From: a gamma proteobacterium HTCC2207
GTDB lineage: Bacteria; Pseudomonadota; Gammaproteobacteria; Pseudomonadales; Porticoccaceae
Reading direction: 5' to 3'
Length of the DNA stretch: 64,000 bases
Assembly: GCA_000153445.1 (NCBI GenBank)
Contig: CH672396.1
Location: 157,668-221,667 of the forward strand
The notes beneath the pieces are model-generated. The model saw only the letters and a list, made by a program, of their open reading frames with translations, ran no database searches and was not told the DNA's origin. Shown piece after piece: positions 8,236-16,783 of the stretch (position 1 is the first letter of the stretch; each line of letters opens with the position of its first letter). The translations under genes were made by a program, and so were the position numbers.

Positions 8236-9363
8236 CTACTTCCTAATTGAATAGGTGACCACTGATGGAGCTGGCTCTGGCTCTGGCTCTTCTGACATAG
8301 CCTCCTTTTGACGCACTTCTTCTAAAGCAACTTGTCGCTGTAACACCTCTAGATAGTTCTCTCGCTCCAGTGTGATAAGAGCCTCGACATCGTCATTCAG
8401 CTGTTTGACGTTGCCAACCTGCCCTTGCAATGACTTCATCTGCTTGCCCAGTGCGCTGACAGATTCTGTCAACGCCGATACTATCTGTGCCTGTCCCTCA
8501 AGGTCTGCGCTCAAACTACTAACCTGGGTAACAATCTGGTCTGTTTTTTCGCCCACTTGCTGCGCTGCTAAGCTTGGTACCTCGGCGGCCATTGAGCGAG
8601 TCGATACCTCGGCCCGTGACACAGCCTCAATCAGCAGCATCTGTCGATTACTAAATTGGCCCTGAGTGGCCGACAGATCCTCAATCGAGCCGCGCAGCTG
8701 CTCAAACGTTGTGAGAGCACTGTTCATTTGGACAATGCGCTTGCTCACCGCAACTAACATTAGATCGACCTGAGTGACTCGGTTAGCCAGTTGCACAGCA
8801 GTAAAACTGTAGAGCAATACGGATACAAATAAAGCCACAACAGTGCCGATTAAAATCCGCGAGGCAAGCTGTGCGCTTTTTTCGCTGGCTAACATTAGAA
8901 TATCAGCCTGGGACTTAACTTGAGCTACACCTTTTTTTAACGCAGCAGATGATTGTCGACTGACATCCGCAGCATTGTTGGTGGCTTCGGCGATCTCAAG
9001 TACGCTAGGCAGCAGCTGCTCTAAACTGCCACTTGCATCCTCTTTTGGGGCACTGGACACCACTGAGCTATCAGATTCAGAGCTGTCTGTCTGTGAGCTT
9101 TCCAACTCAGAGCTTTCAGACTCAGAGCTTTCAGACTCAGAGCTTTCAGACTCAGAGCTTTCAGACTCAGAGCTTTCAGACTCAGGGATATCTTGCTCAG
9201 GGATATCTTGCTCAGGGATATCTTGCTCAGGGATATCTTGCTCAGGGATATCTTGCTCAGGGATGTCGTGCTCAGGGCTAGCTGAGTCAACTGTTTGAGT
9301 ATCAGTGGCCACATCTTTATCCGACTCGCTGGCTACAGCATCTTGCTCTTTTTTGTCGCTCAT
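8236..9363 (-). CDS. Repeat-rich membrane coiled-coil protein, end of flagellar operon
   Basis: 375 residues, family not recognised. Residues about 30-110 are low-complexity acidic repeats: DIPEQ units followed by SESSE units, encoded by two abutting 15-bp arrays. A short helical part follows, then one membrane helix (ILIGTVVALFVSVLLYSFTAV, about residues 168-188) and a long periplasmic or cytoplasmic helix-rich part (about 190-350) with spaced hydrophobics and repeated serine/valine patterns like a coiled coil. The C-terminus is Glu/Pro-rich. It is the last gene of the minus-strand flagellar run, 17 bp after the preceding small gene. The layout vaguely resembles a transducer or structural tether, but no signalling motif is visible. 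Confidence 0.75.
   Translation of the reverse strand: MSDKKEQDAVASESDKDVATDTQTVDSASPEHDIPEQDIPEQDIPEQDIPEQDIPEQDIPESESSESESSESESSESESSESESSELESSQTDSSESDSSVVSSAPKEDASGSLEQLLPSVLEIAEATNNAADVSRQSSAALKKGVAQVKSQADILMLASEKSAQLASRILIGTVVALFVSVLLYSFTAVQLANRVTQVDLMLVAVSKRIVQMNSALTTFEQLRGSIEDLSATQGQFSNRQMLLIEAVSRAEVSTRSMAAEVPSLAAQQVGEKTDQIVTQVSSLSADLEGQAQIVSALTESVSALGKQMKSLQGQVGNVKQLNDDVEALITLERENYLEVLQRQVALEEVRQKEAMSEEPEPEPAPSVVTYSIRK
9106..9270. repeat. Two abutting 15-bp tandem arrays inside a CDS
   Basis: Five identical copies of CTCAGAGCTTTCAGA (9106-9180) are directly followed by five identical copies of CTCAGGGATATCTTG (9181-9255) and one diverged copy (9256-9270). Both units share the first five bases and the same phase, so one array probably arose from the other. 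On the coding (minus) strand they encode SESSE-type and DIPEQ-type pentapeptides. Confidence 0.95.
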
Positions 9364-9380
9364 AACAGATCCAATATGTC

Positions 9381-9662
9381 TTATTGATCAGTAAATTTTA
9401 TCTTGTCTAGCTGCGTTCTAATGTCGACAGTTTGACGCTTTACTTTAGCGATACGGCCAGCAAAGGAGGCCTTCGGAGGCGCAGTAGACGCCGCTGTGAG
9501 GGCCAAATTCTCGCTGCTGTTACCCGAACCCTTAACCGCAACCGTTTCAACTGATGCCACTTCTGGTAGAGACGGAGTAGCTGAATTTTCTTTCGGCTCA
9601 ACTGCCACCGGCCTCACCGGGCCCTCTTGGGGAAATAGTTCGTCCGTTGGAAGATCTGTCAT
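9381..9662 (-). CDS. Small unrecognised protein between DamX-like and repeat-rich genes
   Basis: About 93 residues from the ATG at 9662 (MTDLPTDELF), chosen because it lies just past the stop of the preceding gene (9665-9667); an upstream ATG at 9710 would overlap that gene by 45 bp. The product is Pro/Ala/Ser-rich, lacks membrane segments, and ends with a basic, possibly helical stretch (IAKVKRQTVDIRTQLDKIKF). No family is recognised. Tight spacing on both sides suggests one operon with the two neighbours. Confidence 0.6.
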   Translation of the reverse strand: MTDLPTDELFPQEGPVRPVAVEPKENSATPSLPEVASVETVAVKGSGNSSENLALTAASTAPPKASFAGRIAKVKRQTVDIRTQLDKIKFTDQ

Positions 9663-9664
9663 TT

Positions 9665-11245
9665 CTAGCGCCTTAAAACAGCCTGTAGTTGTACCACATT
9701 GCGGATCCAATAATCATCGGGGATAGTTTTAGTCTGAGTGAACAGCGCCGCTGTTGAGCGTGAGTTAAAGGGCCCAGAGAGAATCGAGTAGGACGTGCTT
9801 TGACCCAAGCGCACCGGGACAATCAAGGCTTTATTCAACGCCTCATAACGCGCGACATAATTCTGAGCGGCAAGCTCAGTGCTCAGTACTGTATGTTGCA
9901 CAAAATAAGCACTAGGCGGCGCCGAAGCCACTTCCTCTATCGCCCTCGCTAAGGCCGTAATCACCACGGGTTTAGGCTGGGGCTCTGGGACTAATGGTTG
10001 CGCTTCGACACTCAGCGGCGCAGGGTTTTGAGCGCTTGGTTCTTCGACTACGAGCTGTTCGATTACAGGCTGCTCGTCTAAAAGCTCTTCAGGCACGGCT
10101 TGGACAGCAGAGAGTTGATCGGCCTGTATCTCTTGAGTACCTGGCTCTTGAGTACCTGGCTCTCGAGTAATCGCCTCTCGAGTAATTGGCAGCGCAACAA
10201 ACGACTCTGCACTTACCGGAGTTTGCGTCTCGGTGGATAGCGCCAAATCCTCTTTTGCCTTTAGCCGTTTGGTTTCAGTTTCCATCTCTGTGGGGACTGC
10301 AATTGACTCAACCTTATAGCTTTTGGCTGGATAGCTTTTAGCTGGATCACTAGACTGGCTGCCATAAATATCTTGAGATGCCGGCGAACCGGATAGCTGA
10401 CCTTCATAGAGCCACAGGATAGCCAATGACGAGAGCGCAAGACTAATGGAGACAATCATCGTAGTGCGCCAAAAAGATCCCTCTTTCGACTCGGGCTCAT
10501 CGGCTTCAAGCTCATCAACATCAGGACTGCCAAGCAGCACATCAACATCCAATTCTGGTAACTCGGGCAAATCTGGATCTTGCTCCTGCGGCTCAACATC
10601 GCTTTTCTTCCGACTGGCCACCAGCGTACCCAAGCCAACATCAATTAAAAGAGCATCGGTCTCAGCTTGATAGCCAGCGTCTTCGGCGGCGTCCATCAAC
10701 AGGCGCGCTTCATCAGTCGCCGGGAGATTAACTACCCAGCGATGCATTTTTTTCCCGAGACTATGAAGAAGCTTTTCGTGGGCAGGCCAGCCAGACTTAT
10801 TAATCACCAGCACCAGGCGCGCATTGACTCCAGGGAAATCAGCCAACAGACGTATCAGCAAAGCCCACTGATCTTCATTGACAACTCGGGCCTCATTGAT
10901 CACTAGCAAGCGCACAGCCTGCCCCTCTACCGGAGGCTTAGCTGCCTGTTCGAGACTGATCTCCGCGAGCATTTTATTAAACCGAGTTAGCAAACTGTCG
11001 GTGCTAACCGGGAGAAAGACATCCAGCTGAAAACGCTCAACTTCGCGCATACGCGCGACGAGCATTCGGCAGTAGTGATCGAGAATAACGTCGTTGGATC
11101 CGATAATGGCGACGCCAAGGTCGTTTTCAACAATTGCGCCTACCGCTTCAGCAAGGCGCTTTTTGTCTTTGGGTCGTAAGAAAATATCACCGCCATCAAA
11201 CCAGCTCTGTAGTTCAAAAGTAGGTTCTTTTTTATTCTCTGTCAT
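9665..11245 (-). CDS. DamX-like membrane protein: degenerate ATPase domain plus SPOR-like domain
   Basis: 526 residues. Residues about 25-200 resemble the ExeA/DamX-type AAA module: LRPKDKKRLAEAVGAI, a position equivalent to Walker A (VAIIGSNDVILDHY) that lacks the GKT, and a Walker B-like LLVINEARVVNEDQ in which the key acidic residue is Asn. A variable acidic region follows, then one membrane helix (about residues 262-283), a long Pro/Glu-rich linker with short 15-bp repeats, and a C-terminal domain (about 445-526) with the SPOR hallmarks AYFVQHTV and SYSILSGPF. DamX binds denuded septal peptidoglycan through SPOR in E. coli. Its location after flhB suggests a cell-wall-linked role in flagellar or polar assembly; that is inference. 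Confidence 0.7.
   Translation of the reverse strand: MTENKKEPTFELQSWFDGGDIFLRPKDKKRLAEAVGAIVENDLGVAIIGSNDVILDHYCRMLVARMREVERFQLDVFLPVSTDSLLTRFNKMLAEISLEQAAKPPVEGQAVRLLVINEARVVNEDQWALLIRLLADFPGVNARLVLVINKSGWPAHEKLLHSLGKKMHRWVVNLPATDEARLLMDAAEDAGYQAETDALLIDVGLGTLVASRKKSDVEPQEQDPDLPELPELDVDVLLGSPDVDELEADEPESKEGSFWRTTMIVSISLALSSLAILWLYEGQLSGSPASQDIYGSQSSDPAKSYPAKSYKVESIAVPTEMETETKRLKAKEDLALSTETQTPVSAESFVALPITREAITREPGTQEPGTQEIQADQLSAVQAVPEELLDEQPVIEQLVVEEPSAQNPAPLSVEAQPLVPEPQPKPVVITALARAIEEVASAPPSAYFVQHTVLSTELAAQNYVARYEALNKALIVPVRLGQSTSYSILSGPFNSRSTAALFTQTKTIPDDYWIRNVVQLQAVLRR
10131..10190. repeat. Four 15-bp units in the DamX-like gene
   Basis: Two identical units TCTTGAGTACCTGGC (10131-10145, 10146-10160) are followed by two related units beginning TCTCGAGTAAT (10161-10175, 10176-10190). 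They encode the pentads EPGTQ and REAIT/REPIT-like in the linker. A further pair of 15-bp units sits at 10316-10345 (YPAKS pentads). Confidence 0.85.
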
Positions 11246-11345
11246 AATTTTTCTACTTAGATATTTTTTCTGCTTAAATAACTTTTTATTTTAAAAGGCT
11301 TTTTATTTAACAGTCTTTCTAATTTTATTAATCCTTTAAACGCGC
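11246..11345 (-). promoter_or_regulatory. AT-rich gap upstream of the DamX-like gene
   Basis: This 100-bp gap is strongly AT-rich, unlike the tight junctions elsewhere in the run, so a separate promoter for the DamX-like trio is possible. No clear sigma-54 or sigma-28 box and no convincing hairpin was found. Confidence 0.25.
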
Positions 11346-12494
11346 TTACTTTTCTAGGCTGCCGTCAGCGTTATAGCGCATATCATCAGGCACTTTAGGA
11401 TTCGGTTTTTTCGCCGTTTGCGCACCGCGCTCAAAGCTATTTAAGTTGAATATATAGGCTATCACCTGTGCCACTGCATAGTACAGGGATTCTGGCACGG
11501 ACTGATTAATCTCGGTAGTATAGAAAATTGATCGTGCCAAAACCGGAGATGAAAACAGTGGTATTCCTTCCTCTTTAGCCCGCTCACGAATCGCCTTAGC
11601 GAGTAGATCGGCGCCTTTGGCAACCATGATCGGCGCACCATTTTTCGAGGGGTCATAACTCAGGGCAACAGCAAAATGTTCTGGGTTAACAATCACTACA
11701 TCGGCATCCGCGATGGCCGACATCATCATGCCCGTGGCAATTTCGCGCTGCTTACGACGGATCTGTGCTTTCACCTCAGGGCGACCCTCGGTATCTTTCA
11801 TCTCTTCCTTGACTTCCTGCTTAGTCATTTTCATCTGCTTGTTAAACGTATGCAGCTGATAGGGAATATCGATAGCGGCGGCGACAATCAGAGTCAGCGT
11901 CACAAGCACCGTACCAAAAGCGATTATGCGTCCCGCCTCTGCCATAGCGGGCTCCAAATCCATAAAACCTAGTTTGGTCAACATTGGAAAGTTGGCACTG
12001 ACCACTAGATAGAGCACTAGAGCAATCAGAGCGAACTTGCTTAGGGCTTTACTCAGGTCAACTACTGCCTTCATACCAAACATGCGTTTTAAGCCTGCCA
12101 TGGGATTGATTTTGCTGGCTTTGGGCGCCAGCGACTTAAGTGAAAAAATATAGCCGCCCATAATACCCGCCGAGGCAATTGCAATGATCACCGCCAGAAC
12201 AAAAATTGGCACCACCACTATAAAGCTGTTGACCGCCTGGATACCGAAGGCTGGTACTAACAACGAAGTGTCAAATACCGCTTTGCGATCAAAGGTGAAT
12301 CCAGATGCAAATACCTTGGTCAGATCGGCGATAATATAGCTGCCAAAAAGATATAAAAAGAATGCCACACCAATCATCATTGCGGCGACGCCAAGTTCCT
12401 GAGAGCGCGCTACTTGACCATCTTCACGGCCCTTCTCAAGCCGTTTTGCGGTGGGTTCTTCTTCCCGCTCTTCGCTGCTATCTTTATCTGACAT
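11346..12494 (-). CDS. flhB: Flagellar export switch protein FlhB
   Basis: 382 residues. The N-terminus (EEPTAKRLEKGREDGQVARSQEL) is the FlhB signature, then four membrane helices, then the cytoplasmic FlhBC domain. FlhB self-cleaves between Asn and Pro of an NPTH motif to switch export from rod/hook to filament substrates; here the motif at about residues 268-271 is NPEH (VIVNPEHFAVALSYDP). The Asn-Pro pair is kept but the Thr is replaced. It interacts with FliK, which sets hook length. The ATG overlaps the fliR stop, as in a translationally coupled operon. Confidence 0.96.
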   Translation of the reverse strand: MSDKDSSEEREEEPTAKRLEKGREDGQVARSQELGVAAMMIGVAFFLYLFGSYIIADLTKVFASGFTFDRKAVFDTSLLVPAFGIQAVNSFIVVVPIFVLAVIIAIASAGIMGGYIFSLKSLAPKASKINPMAGLKRMFGMKAVVDLSKALSKFALIALVLYLVVSANFPMLTKLGFMDLEPAMAEAGRIIAFGTVLVTLTLIVAAAIDIPYQLHTFNKQMKMTKQEVKEEMKDTEGRPEVKAQIRRKQREIATGMMMSAIADADVVIVNPEHFAVALSYDPSKNGAPIMVAKGADLLAKAIRERAKEEGIPLFSSPVLARSIFYTTEINQSVPESLYYAVAQVIAYIFNLNSFERGAQTAKKPNPKVPDDMRYNADGSLEK

Positions 12495-13264
12495 TAGGTA
12501 ACTCCCAAAGCCTGACCAACAACATTAAAAGACTCCCGCCACAGCCACTGTATACGATAGCCAATACTGGTCATGGACGTTGCCAGCAGTACCATGCCGA
12601 CCATTATCATGGCAGGAAAGCCCACCGCAAAAATATTCAGGGCGGGGGCGGCTCTGGTGATAACACCTACGCCAATATTAACAAAGAGCAGGCTCACCAT
12701 AATTGGCAGCGCCAGCAGCAGACCGCCGAGAAATATCATCGAACTCCACTGTAGTAACACTGCCATTAGCATGTCCGGGGCAAGCATTTGGCCAACTGGC
12801 AGAGTCTTAAAACTCTCTAAAATAAGACTAATCACTAAAACATGGCCGCCTATTCCCATAAAAATTAAGGTTGAGCAGATAATAAAAAATTGTGAAATAA
12901 CCGGTACGTTACCCATATTGGGATCAATCATATTCGCCATGCCAAGGCCCATGGCACTGGACACCGCTTGGCCGCCTATTACCAGCGAGGCATTGACGAT
13001 TTGTAACAGCATACCCATGACAGTGCCAATTAAGATCTGATTGAATATTTCACGTAGACCGGCCGCGGAATAAGGATCAATGATAGGCCAATCGACTAGC
13101 GGGTAGATCATCAGCGTTAACAGAGCAGCTAACAATACACGGACACGGACATTGACTGCACGCAGGGAGAAGAATGGTGAGGCGAGCAGAAATGCAGAGA
13201 CTCTGATCATTGGCCAGAGCAGCGTGTAAAACCGCTGCACTACTTCAGCGACCAGTATATCCAT
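12494..13264 (-). CDS. fliR: Flagellar export gate protein FliR
   Basis: 256 residues, almost entirely membrane helices, with the family sequence LLRVSAFLLASPFF-like start and the conserved region QILIGTVMGMLLQIVNASLVIGG. FliR forms the helical FliP5-FliQ4-FliR1 core of the export gate in the inner membrane. It overlaps fliQ by a single base pair at its start and flhB at its end, so the three are likely co-translated. Confidence 0.95.
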   Translation of the reverse strand: MDILVAEVVQRFYTLLWPMIRVSAFLLASPFFSLRAVNVRVRVLLAALLTLMIYPLVDWPIIDPYSAAGLREIFNQILIGTVMGMLLQIVNASLVIGGQAVSSAMGLGMANMIDPNMGNVPVISQFFIICSTLIFMGIGGHVLVISLILESFKTLPVGQMLAPDMLMAVLLQWSSMIFLGGLLLALPIMVSLLFVNIGVGVITRAAPALNIFAVGFPAMIMVGMVLLATSMTSIGYRIQWLWRESFNVVGQALGVT

Positions 13265-13533
13265 CAGGTAAACAGCGCGGGGATCCGCTCATAGATGCGC
13301 TGAATGTAATCCACCATCACACCAATTTGCCAGCTACCGAAGATCAACAGCGCAAGCACCATAATACCGAGCTTGGGAATAAAGCTCAGGGTCATTTCTT
13401 GAATTGAGGTTGCGGCCTGAAAAATACCCACTATAAGACCTACGCCCAGGGCAACTCCAAGCAGAGGCGAGGCAACCATGACGGCAACCCATAGCGCTTC
13501 ACGACCTAAATCAATAACCAGTGCAGGATCCAT
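13264..13533 (-). CDS. fliQ: Flagellar export gate protein FliQ
   Basis: 89 residues, the usual FliQ size, with two hydrophobic hairpin helices (ALWVAVMVASPLLGVALGVG and MVLALLIFGSWQIGVMVDYI). The motif LIVGIFQAATSIQEMTLSFIPK is the family hallmark. It is a small subunit packed outside FliP/FliR in the export gate. It lies 9 bp after fliP and touches fliR. Confidence 0.96.
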   Translation of the reverse strand: MDPALVIDLGREALWVAVMVASPLLGVALGVGLIVGIFQAATSIQEMTLSFIPKLGIMVLALLIFGSWQIGVMVDYIQRIYERIPALFT

Positions 13534-13542
13534 TGGACTCTC

Positions 13543-14313
13543 CTAGCTGAGTGCAAAGCTCGCGGTCAATGACCCCATAATTAGGGTCCAACCATCGACT
13601 AATACAAACAGCATTAATTTGAACGGCATCGAAATCATCATTGGCGAGAGCATCATCATACCCATGGACATGAGAACGCTGGCCACGACTAAATCAATAA
13701 TCACGAATGGGATATAGATAAGAAAACCAATAGAAAAAGCACTTTTTAATTCCGAGGTAATAAAAGCTGGCACCAGGGTCAAAAATGGCACATCAGCGGG
13801 CTCAATGACTTCGGTGTTATCGGCAATCTCTAAAAACATGCCTATATCGGACTCTCTCGTCTGGTTGAGCATAAAGGTTCTGACCGGCGCTTCGGCTGCC
13901 GCCACGGCGGTCTCAAAACTGATCTGCTCTTCAAAGTAAGGGGTAATGGCGTCGTCGTACACAGAGGTTAATACCGGCGACATAATAAATAACGTGAGAA
14001 ATAATGCCAGACCCACCAGCACCTGATTGGGCGGCGTCTGAGCCGTGCCCAGGGCCTGACGCAGAAGTGAAAAGACAATAATAATGCGCACAAATGAGGT
14101 CATCATTAATAGCAACGACGGCAACAGCGTCAGCACTGACATCAGGGCCAACAGCTGCAACGTTAAACTGTACTTGGTACCACCGGAGCCGTCGTCAATC
14201 ATATTGACTACTGGGAGGCCCACTTGGGCAGTGGCGGGCAATGCAACTGCAGCTGCCACCAGGGCAACCGCCGCAATAAAGAATTTACTGAGTAGCGTTT
14301 TTTTGACCGTCAT
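13543..14313 (-). CDS. fliP: Flagellar export gate protein FliP
   Basis: About 256 residues from the ATG at 14313 (MTVKKTLLSKFF), preferred over 14349 because it begins directly with a cleavable signal peptide ending near ATAQ and avoids overlapping fliO. Hallmarks include LTLLPSLLLMMTSFVRIIIVFSLLRQALGTAQTPPNQVL and the C-terminal MGMMMLSPMMISMPFKLMLFVLVDGW. FliP is the main ring subunit of the export channel. It follows fliO with a 1-bp gap. Confidence 0.97.
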   Translation of the reverse strand: MTVKKTLLSKFFIAAVALVAAAVALPATAQVGLPVVNMIDDGSGGTKYSLTLQLLALMSVLTLLPSLLLMMTSFVRIIIVFSLLRQALGTAQTPPNQVLVGLALFLTLFIMSPVLTSVYDDAITPYFEEQISFETAVAAAEAPVRTFMLNQTRESDIGMFLEIADNTEVIEPADVPFLTLVPAFITSELKSAFSIGFLIYIPFVIIDLVVASVLMSMGMMMLSPMMISMPFKLMLFVLVDGWTLIMGSLTASFALS

Positions 14314-14314
14314 A

Positions 14315-14716
14315 TTAATTTTTGTTCCGCTCAGTGGTGCGCTCGGCAACTTGTTTCATTAACTGCTGAAACTTACCTGGACTGTCCGATGCACTTTCAA
14401 ACTCGGGCTCTATCTGATCAATTTCACTTGATTGGTCTAGATCATCTGCAGTTTGTTGCTCGGGCCAGCTGCCAAGCCGGTTAATCGCCTGGGGAGTAAC
14501 ACCGAGTAGTACTTGCTCATTGTTAATCGTTACAACAATCAGCTTTTGCCGCGGACCCAAGTTGTGCACTTCACTTACATTGAGCTTCTTAGTGGCGTCT
14601 TTGGTACTGCTGAGACCCATTTTTTTAAGACCAAATAGGGTCGCGGCGAGCAGCACTAAAACCACCGCCAAGGATGACATCATCGACAACCAATCATTCC
14701 AGCCAATCTCACCCAT
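14315..14716 (-). CDS. fliO: Flagellar biosynthesis protein FliO
   Basis: 133 residues. One N-terminal membrane helix (about residues 10-30, MMSSLAVVLVLLAATLFGL) is followed by the FliO domain (NLGPRQKLIVVTINNEQVLLGVTPQAINRLG). FliO is a membrane scaffold that assists FliP assembly and is not part of the finished gate. It lies 12 bp after fliN and just before fliP. Confidence 0.92.
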   Translation of the reverse strand: MGEIGWNDWLSMMSSLAVVLVLLAATLFGLKKMGLSSTKDATKKLNVSEVHNLGPRQKLIVVTINNEQVLLGVTPQAINRLGSWPEQQTADDLDQSSEIDQIEPEFESASDSPGKFQQLMKQVAERTTERNKN

Positions 14717-14728
14717 GGGTAATTAACT

Positions 14729-15055
14729 CTATAGGTTCTTAACGCGATCGGCCGTGGGAATGACACTGGTCAGTCGCACACCATAGCGCTCGTTGACCAA
14801 GACCACTTCACCCTGGGCGACCAACGTATTATTGACCAACAGATCCAGAGGCTCACCTGCGATGCGATCGAGCTCAACAACACTGCCCTGAGTGAGCCGC
14901 ATCAGATCGCGAATTTTTAATGAGGTGCGACCCACTTCAACAGAGATAGTGACGGGAATGTTTTGCAGAACATCTGCATTAATTTTATTTTTCAAGTCGT
15001 CCAAGTCTGTCGATAATACATCGTCAGCTAAAACATCTGGATTATTTTCGGCCAT
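14729..15055 (-). CDS. fliN: Flagellar motor switch protein FliN
   Basis: 108 residues. The C-terminal SpoA domain is clear: VTISVEVGRTSLKIRDLMRLTQGSVVELDR then GEPLDLLVNNTLVAQGEVVLVNERYGVRLT. FliN forms the lower C-ring with FliM and binds CheY-P and FliH. A 73-bp AT-rich gap separates it from fliM. Confidence 0.96.
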   Translation of the reverse strand: MAENNPDVLADDVLSTDLDDLKNKINADVLQNIPVTISVEVGRTSLKIRDLMRLTQGSVVELDRIAGEPLDLLVNNTLVAQGEVVLVNERYGVRLTSVIPTADRVKNL

Positions 15056-15128
15056 GTTATTTCTCTCTTTCCTGTAACAAATATGTAACGAAATATTTAT
15101 TCAATATTTTGTAAAATAGGGATTAAAT

Positions 15129-16121
15129 TTATTTTAATGGTGCCAGCGGTTTGATAATTCGTGCAGCCATTTGGGAACCATTGGCACCAACATCGGCATC
15201 GAAGACTGGCACTGAATTGACATACACGCGCGCGTGCTCGCTCTTGCTAAAATAGACGATATCACCTTCACTCATAGCCTCAAACTTGCTTAGAGTCGTT
15301 TCTATCTCCCCGAGCTCTACGGTGACTTCTAATTCGGCATCCACAGCTGCAGATTGCAGTTCGGCGCTCCACTCTTTATCAGAAATGTCATCGCCATCAC
15401 CAGTTTGCACCCGGCTTCGGAGTAAATCACGAATCGGCTTAAGTGAATTGTAGGGGTAGACTAAATCAATGTTTCCCGAAATATTGCGCCCTAGATCCGC
15501 GCCGAAACGACTGACTACAACCAGATCATTTTCGTCTGCAATCTGAGCAAACTGTGGATTTATTTCAGAATTAACATGCTCACAGTTGATCGCAAGAATC
15601 GGCGCCCAAGCTTCTTTTAAAGAACCAAAAAGCACATCAAGCATAATTTTAATAATGCTCGTTTCTGTGGGTGTGAAAAGTCGTCCTGGCGGCAGCTTGT
15701 CAAAACCGCGACCAAATCCACCAAAGAAATTATCTAGCGCAGCAAATACAATTGAAGGCTCAATCACAGCCATGGAATAGCCGCGTAGTGGGTTTAACCT
15801 AATGGTATTTACTGACAGTGGTGCGGACAAGTCTCTTAAATACTCACCAAATTTCATTATTTTTACATCGCCCATACCAACTTTCGGCGTGGTGCGCAGT
15901 ACCTCAAGTAGGCCCAGTCGAAACTGTCTGATGAAGCGCTCATTAATCATATCAACGGCGCCAATATTAACCCCGAGAGAAGAGTCTTCATTAGTGAGGT
16001 CATGGCGCATTGCCTTAACCTCACTATTGAGCCCAGTGTCGGCCTCTATTGAGCCGTCTTGGAGTCCAGCGGTGAGAGCATCGAGCTCCTCCGGGGATAA
16101 TAAATTATTAATGTCAGCCAT
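15129..16121 (-). CDS. fliM: Flagellar motor switch protein FliM
   Basis: About 330 residues from the ATG at 16121 (MADINNLLSPEELDAL), which is the family start; the ATG at 16133 adds four residues. The CheY-binding N-terminus is LLSPEELDALTAGL. The middle domain (ERFIRQFRLGLLEVLRTTPKV) contacts FliG and the C-terminal SpoA domain (about 245-325) pairs with FliN. It sets switching between clockwise and counter-clockwise rotation. Confidence 0.96.
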   Translation of the reverse strand: MADINNLLSPEELDALTAGLQDGSIEADTGLNSEVKAMRHDLTNEDSSLGVNIGAVDMINERFIRQFRLGLLEVLRTTPKVGMGDVKIMKFGEYLRDLSAPLSVNTIRLNPLRGYSMAVIEPSIVFAALDNFFGGFGRGFDKLPPGRLFTPTETSIIKIMLDVLFGSLKEAWAPILAINCEHVNSEINPQFAQIADENDLVVVSRFGADLGRNISGNIDLVYPYNSLKPIRDLLRSRVQTGDGDDISDKEWSAELQSAAVDAELEVTVELGEIETTLSKFEAMSEGDIVYFSKSEHARVYVNSVPVFDADVGANGSQMAARIIKPLAPLK

Positions 16122-16169
16122 TGTGGCCCTCAAAATCTGGAAAGTAAGTGTCGGCTTTTAGTCATTCAC

Positions 16170-16745
16170 TTACTGAACAACGAACTCAGTAAAATAAACG
16201 GCTTCAATACCGCCGAAATCTTCTAAGCCTTCCAGCACTGCATTCATTTCGGTTTTCAGTGCAGCTGCTAGATTGTCCTGAAAGTCTTTATCGGCAACTT
16301 CTGCTTCAGTAATGTTACGCATGACCTTGAGCATCGCGAAGCGCAGAGGAAAATCATGCTTATCGACATTATCAATTACTCGCTCATCGTAGTGGGTCAT
16401 GATTGCAACTGTTGCCTGCATGACCTTTCTGGAGTTGGATATATTAGCGACCAGCACCTTTGGCAAGACAAAATACGACGGTTCAAATCGCGTTAACTCT
16501 GGTGAGTCCTGCTTAACCTTGTCCGGGCCAGCTGCCGCGGCTGCTTCAGCTTGCGCCGCAGCCTCAGCCTCGAGGGCCGCGATAGCTTCTTCCGCAGCCA
16601 AGCCTTCGTTGGCATCAAAAAAGCCAGTGGCGAACAGAGTTCCACCAACCGTTATGGCAACCAACAGTAGAATCCCGACAACGATCAAAATAATTTTTAA
16701 TATCGGGCTCTTGGCTTTTTCTTCTTCTAAGTTCTCTTCACTCAT
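16170..16745 (-). CDS. fliL: Flagellar basal body-associated protein FliL
   Basis: 191 residues. A single membrane helix (about 16-38, ILKIILIVVGILLLVAITVGGTLF) is followed by an Ala/Glu-rich linker (EEAIAALEAEAAAQAEAAAAA) and the stomatin-like periplasmic FliL domain ending in EAVYFTEFVVQ. FliL rings surround and stabilise active stator units. It lies 36 bp upstream of fliM in the operon order. Confidence 0.95.
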   Translation of the reverse strand: MSEENLEEEKAKSPILKIILIVVGILLLVAITVGGTLFATGFFDANEGLAAEEAIAALEAEAAAQAEAAAAAGPDKVKQDSPELTRFEPSYFVLPKVLVANISNSRKVMQATVAIMTHYDERVIDNVDKHDFPLRFAMLKVMRNITEAEVADKDFQDNLAAALKTEMNAVLEGLEDFGGIEAVYFTEFVVQ

Positions 16746-16783
16746 TCGCTATTCCTCTTATCCACCCATTCATAGGGCGGTGT

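Noticed and set aside
8975-9314. Three frames over the 9106-9270 repeats on both strands
   Set aside because: All come from stop-free 15-bp repeats; only the 375-residue minus frame has a natural extension with domains.
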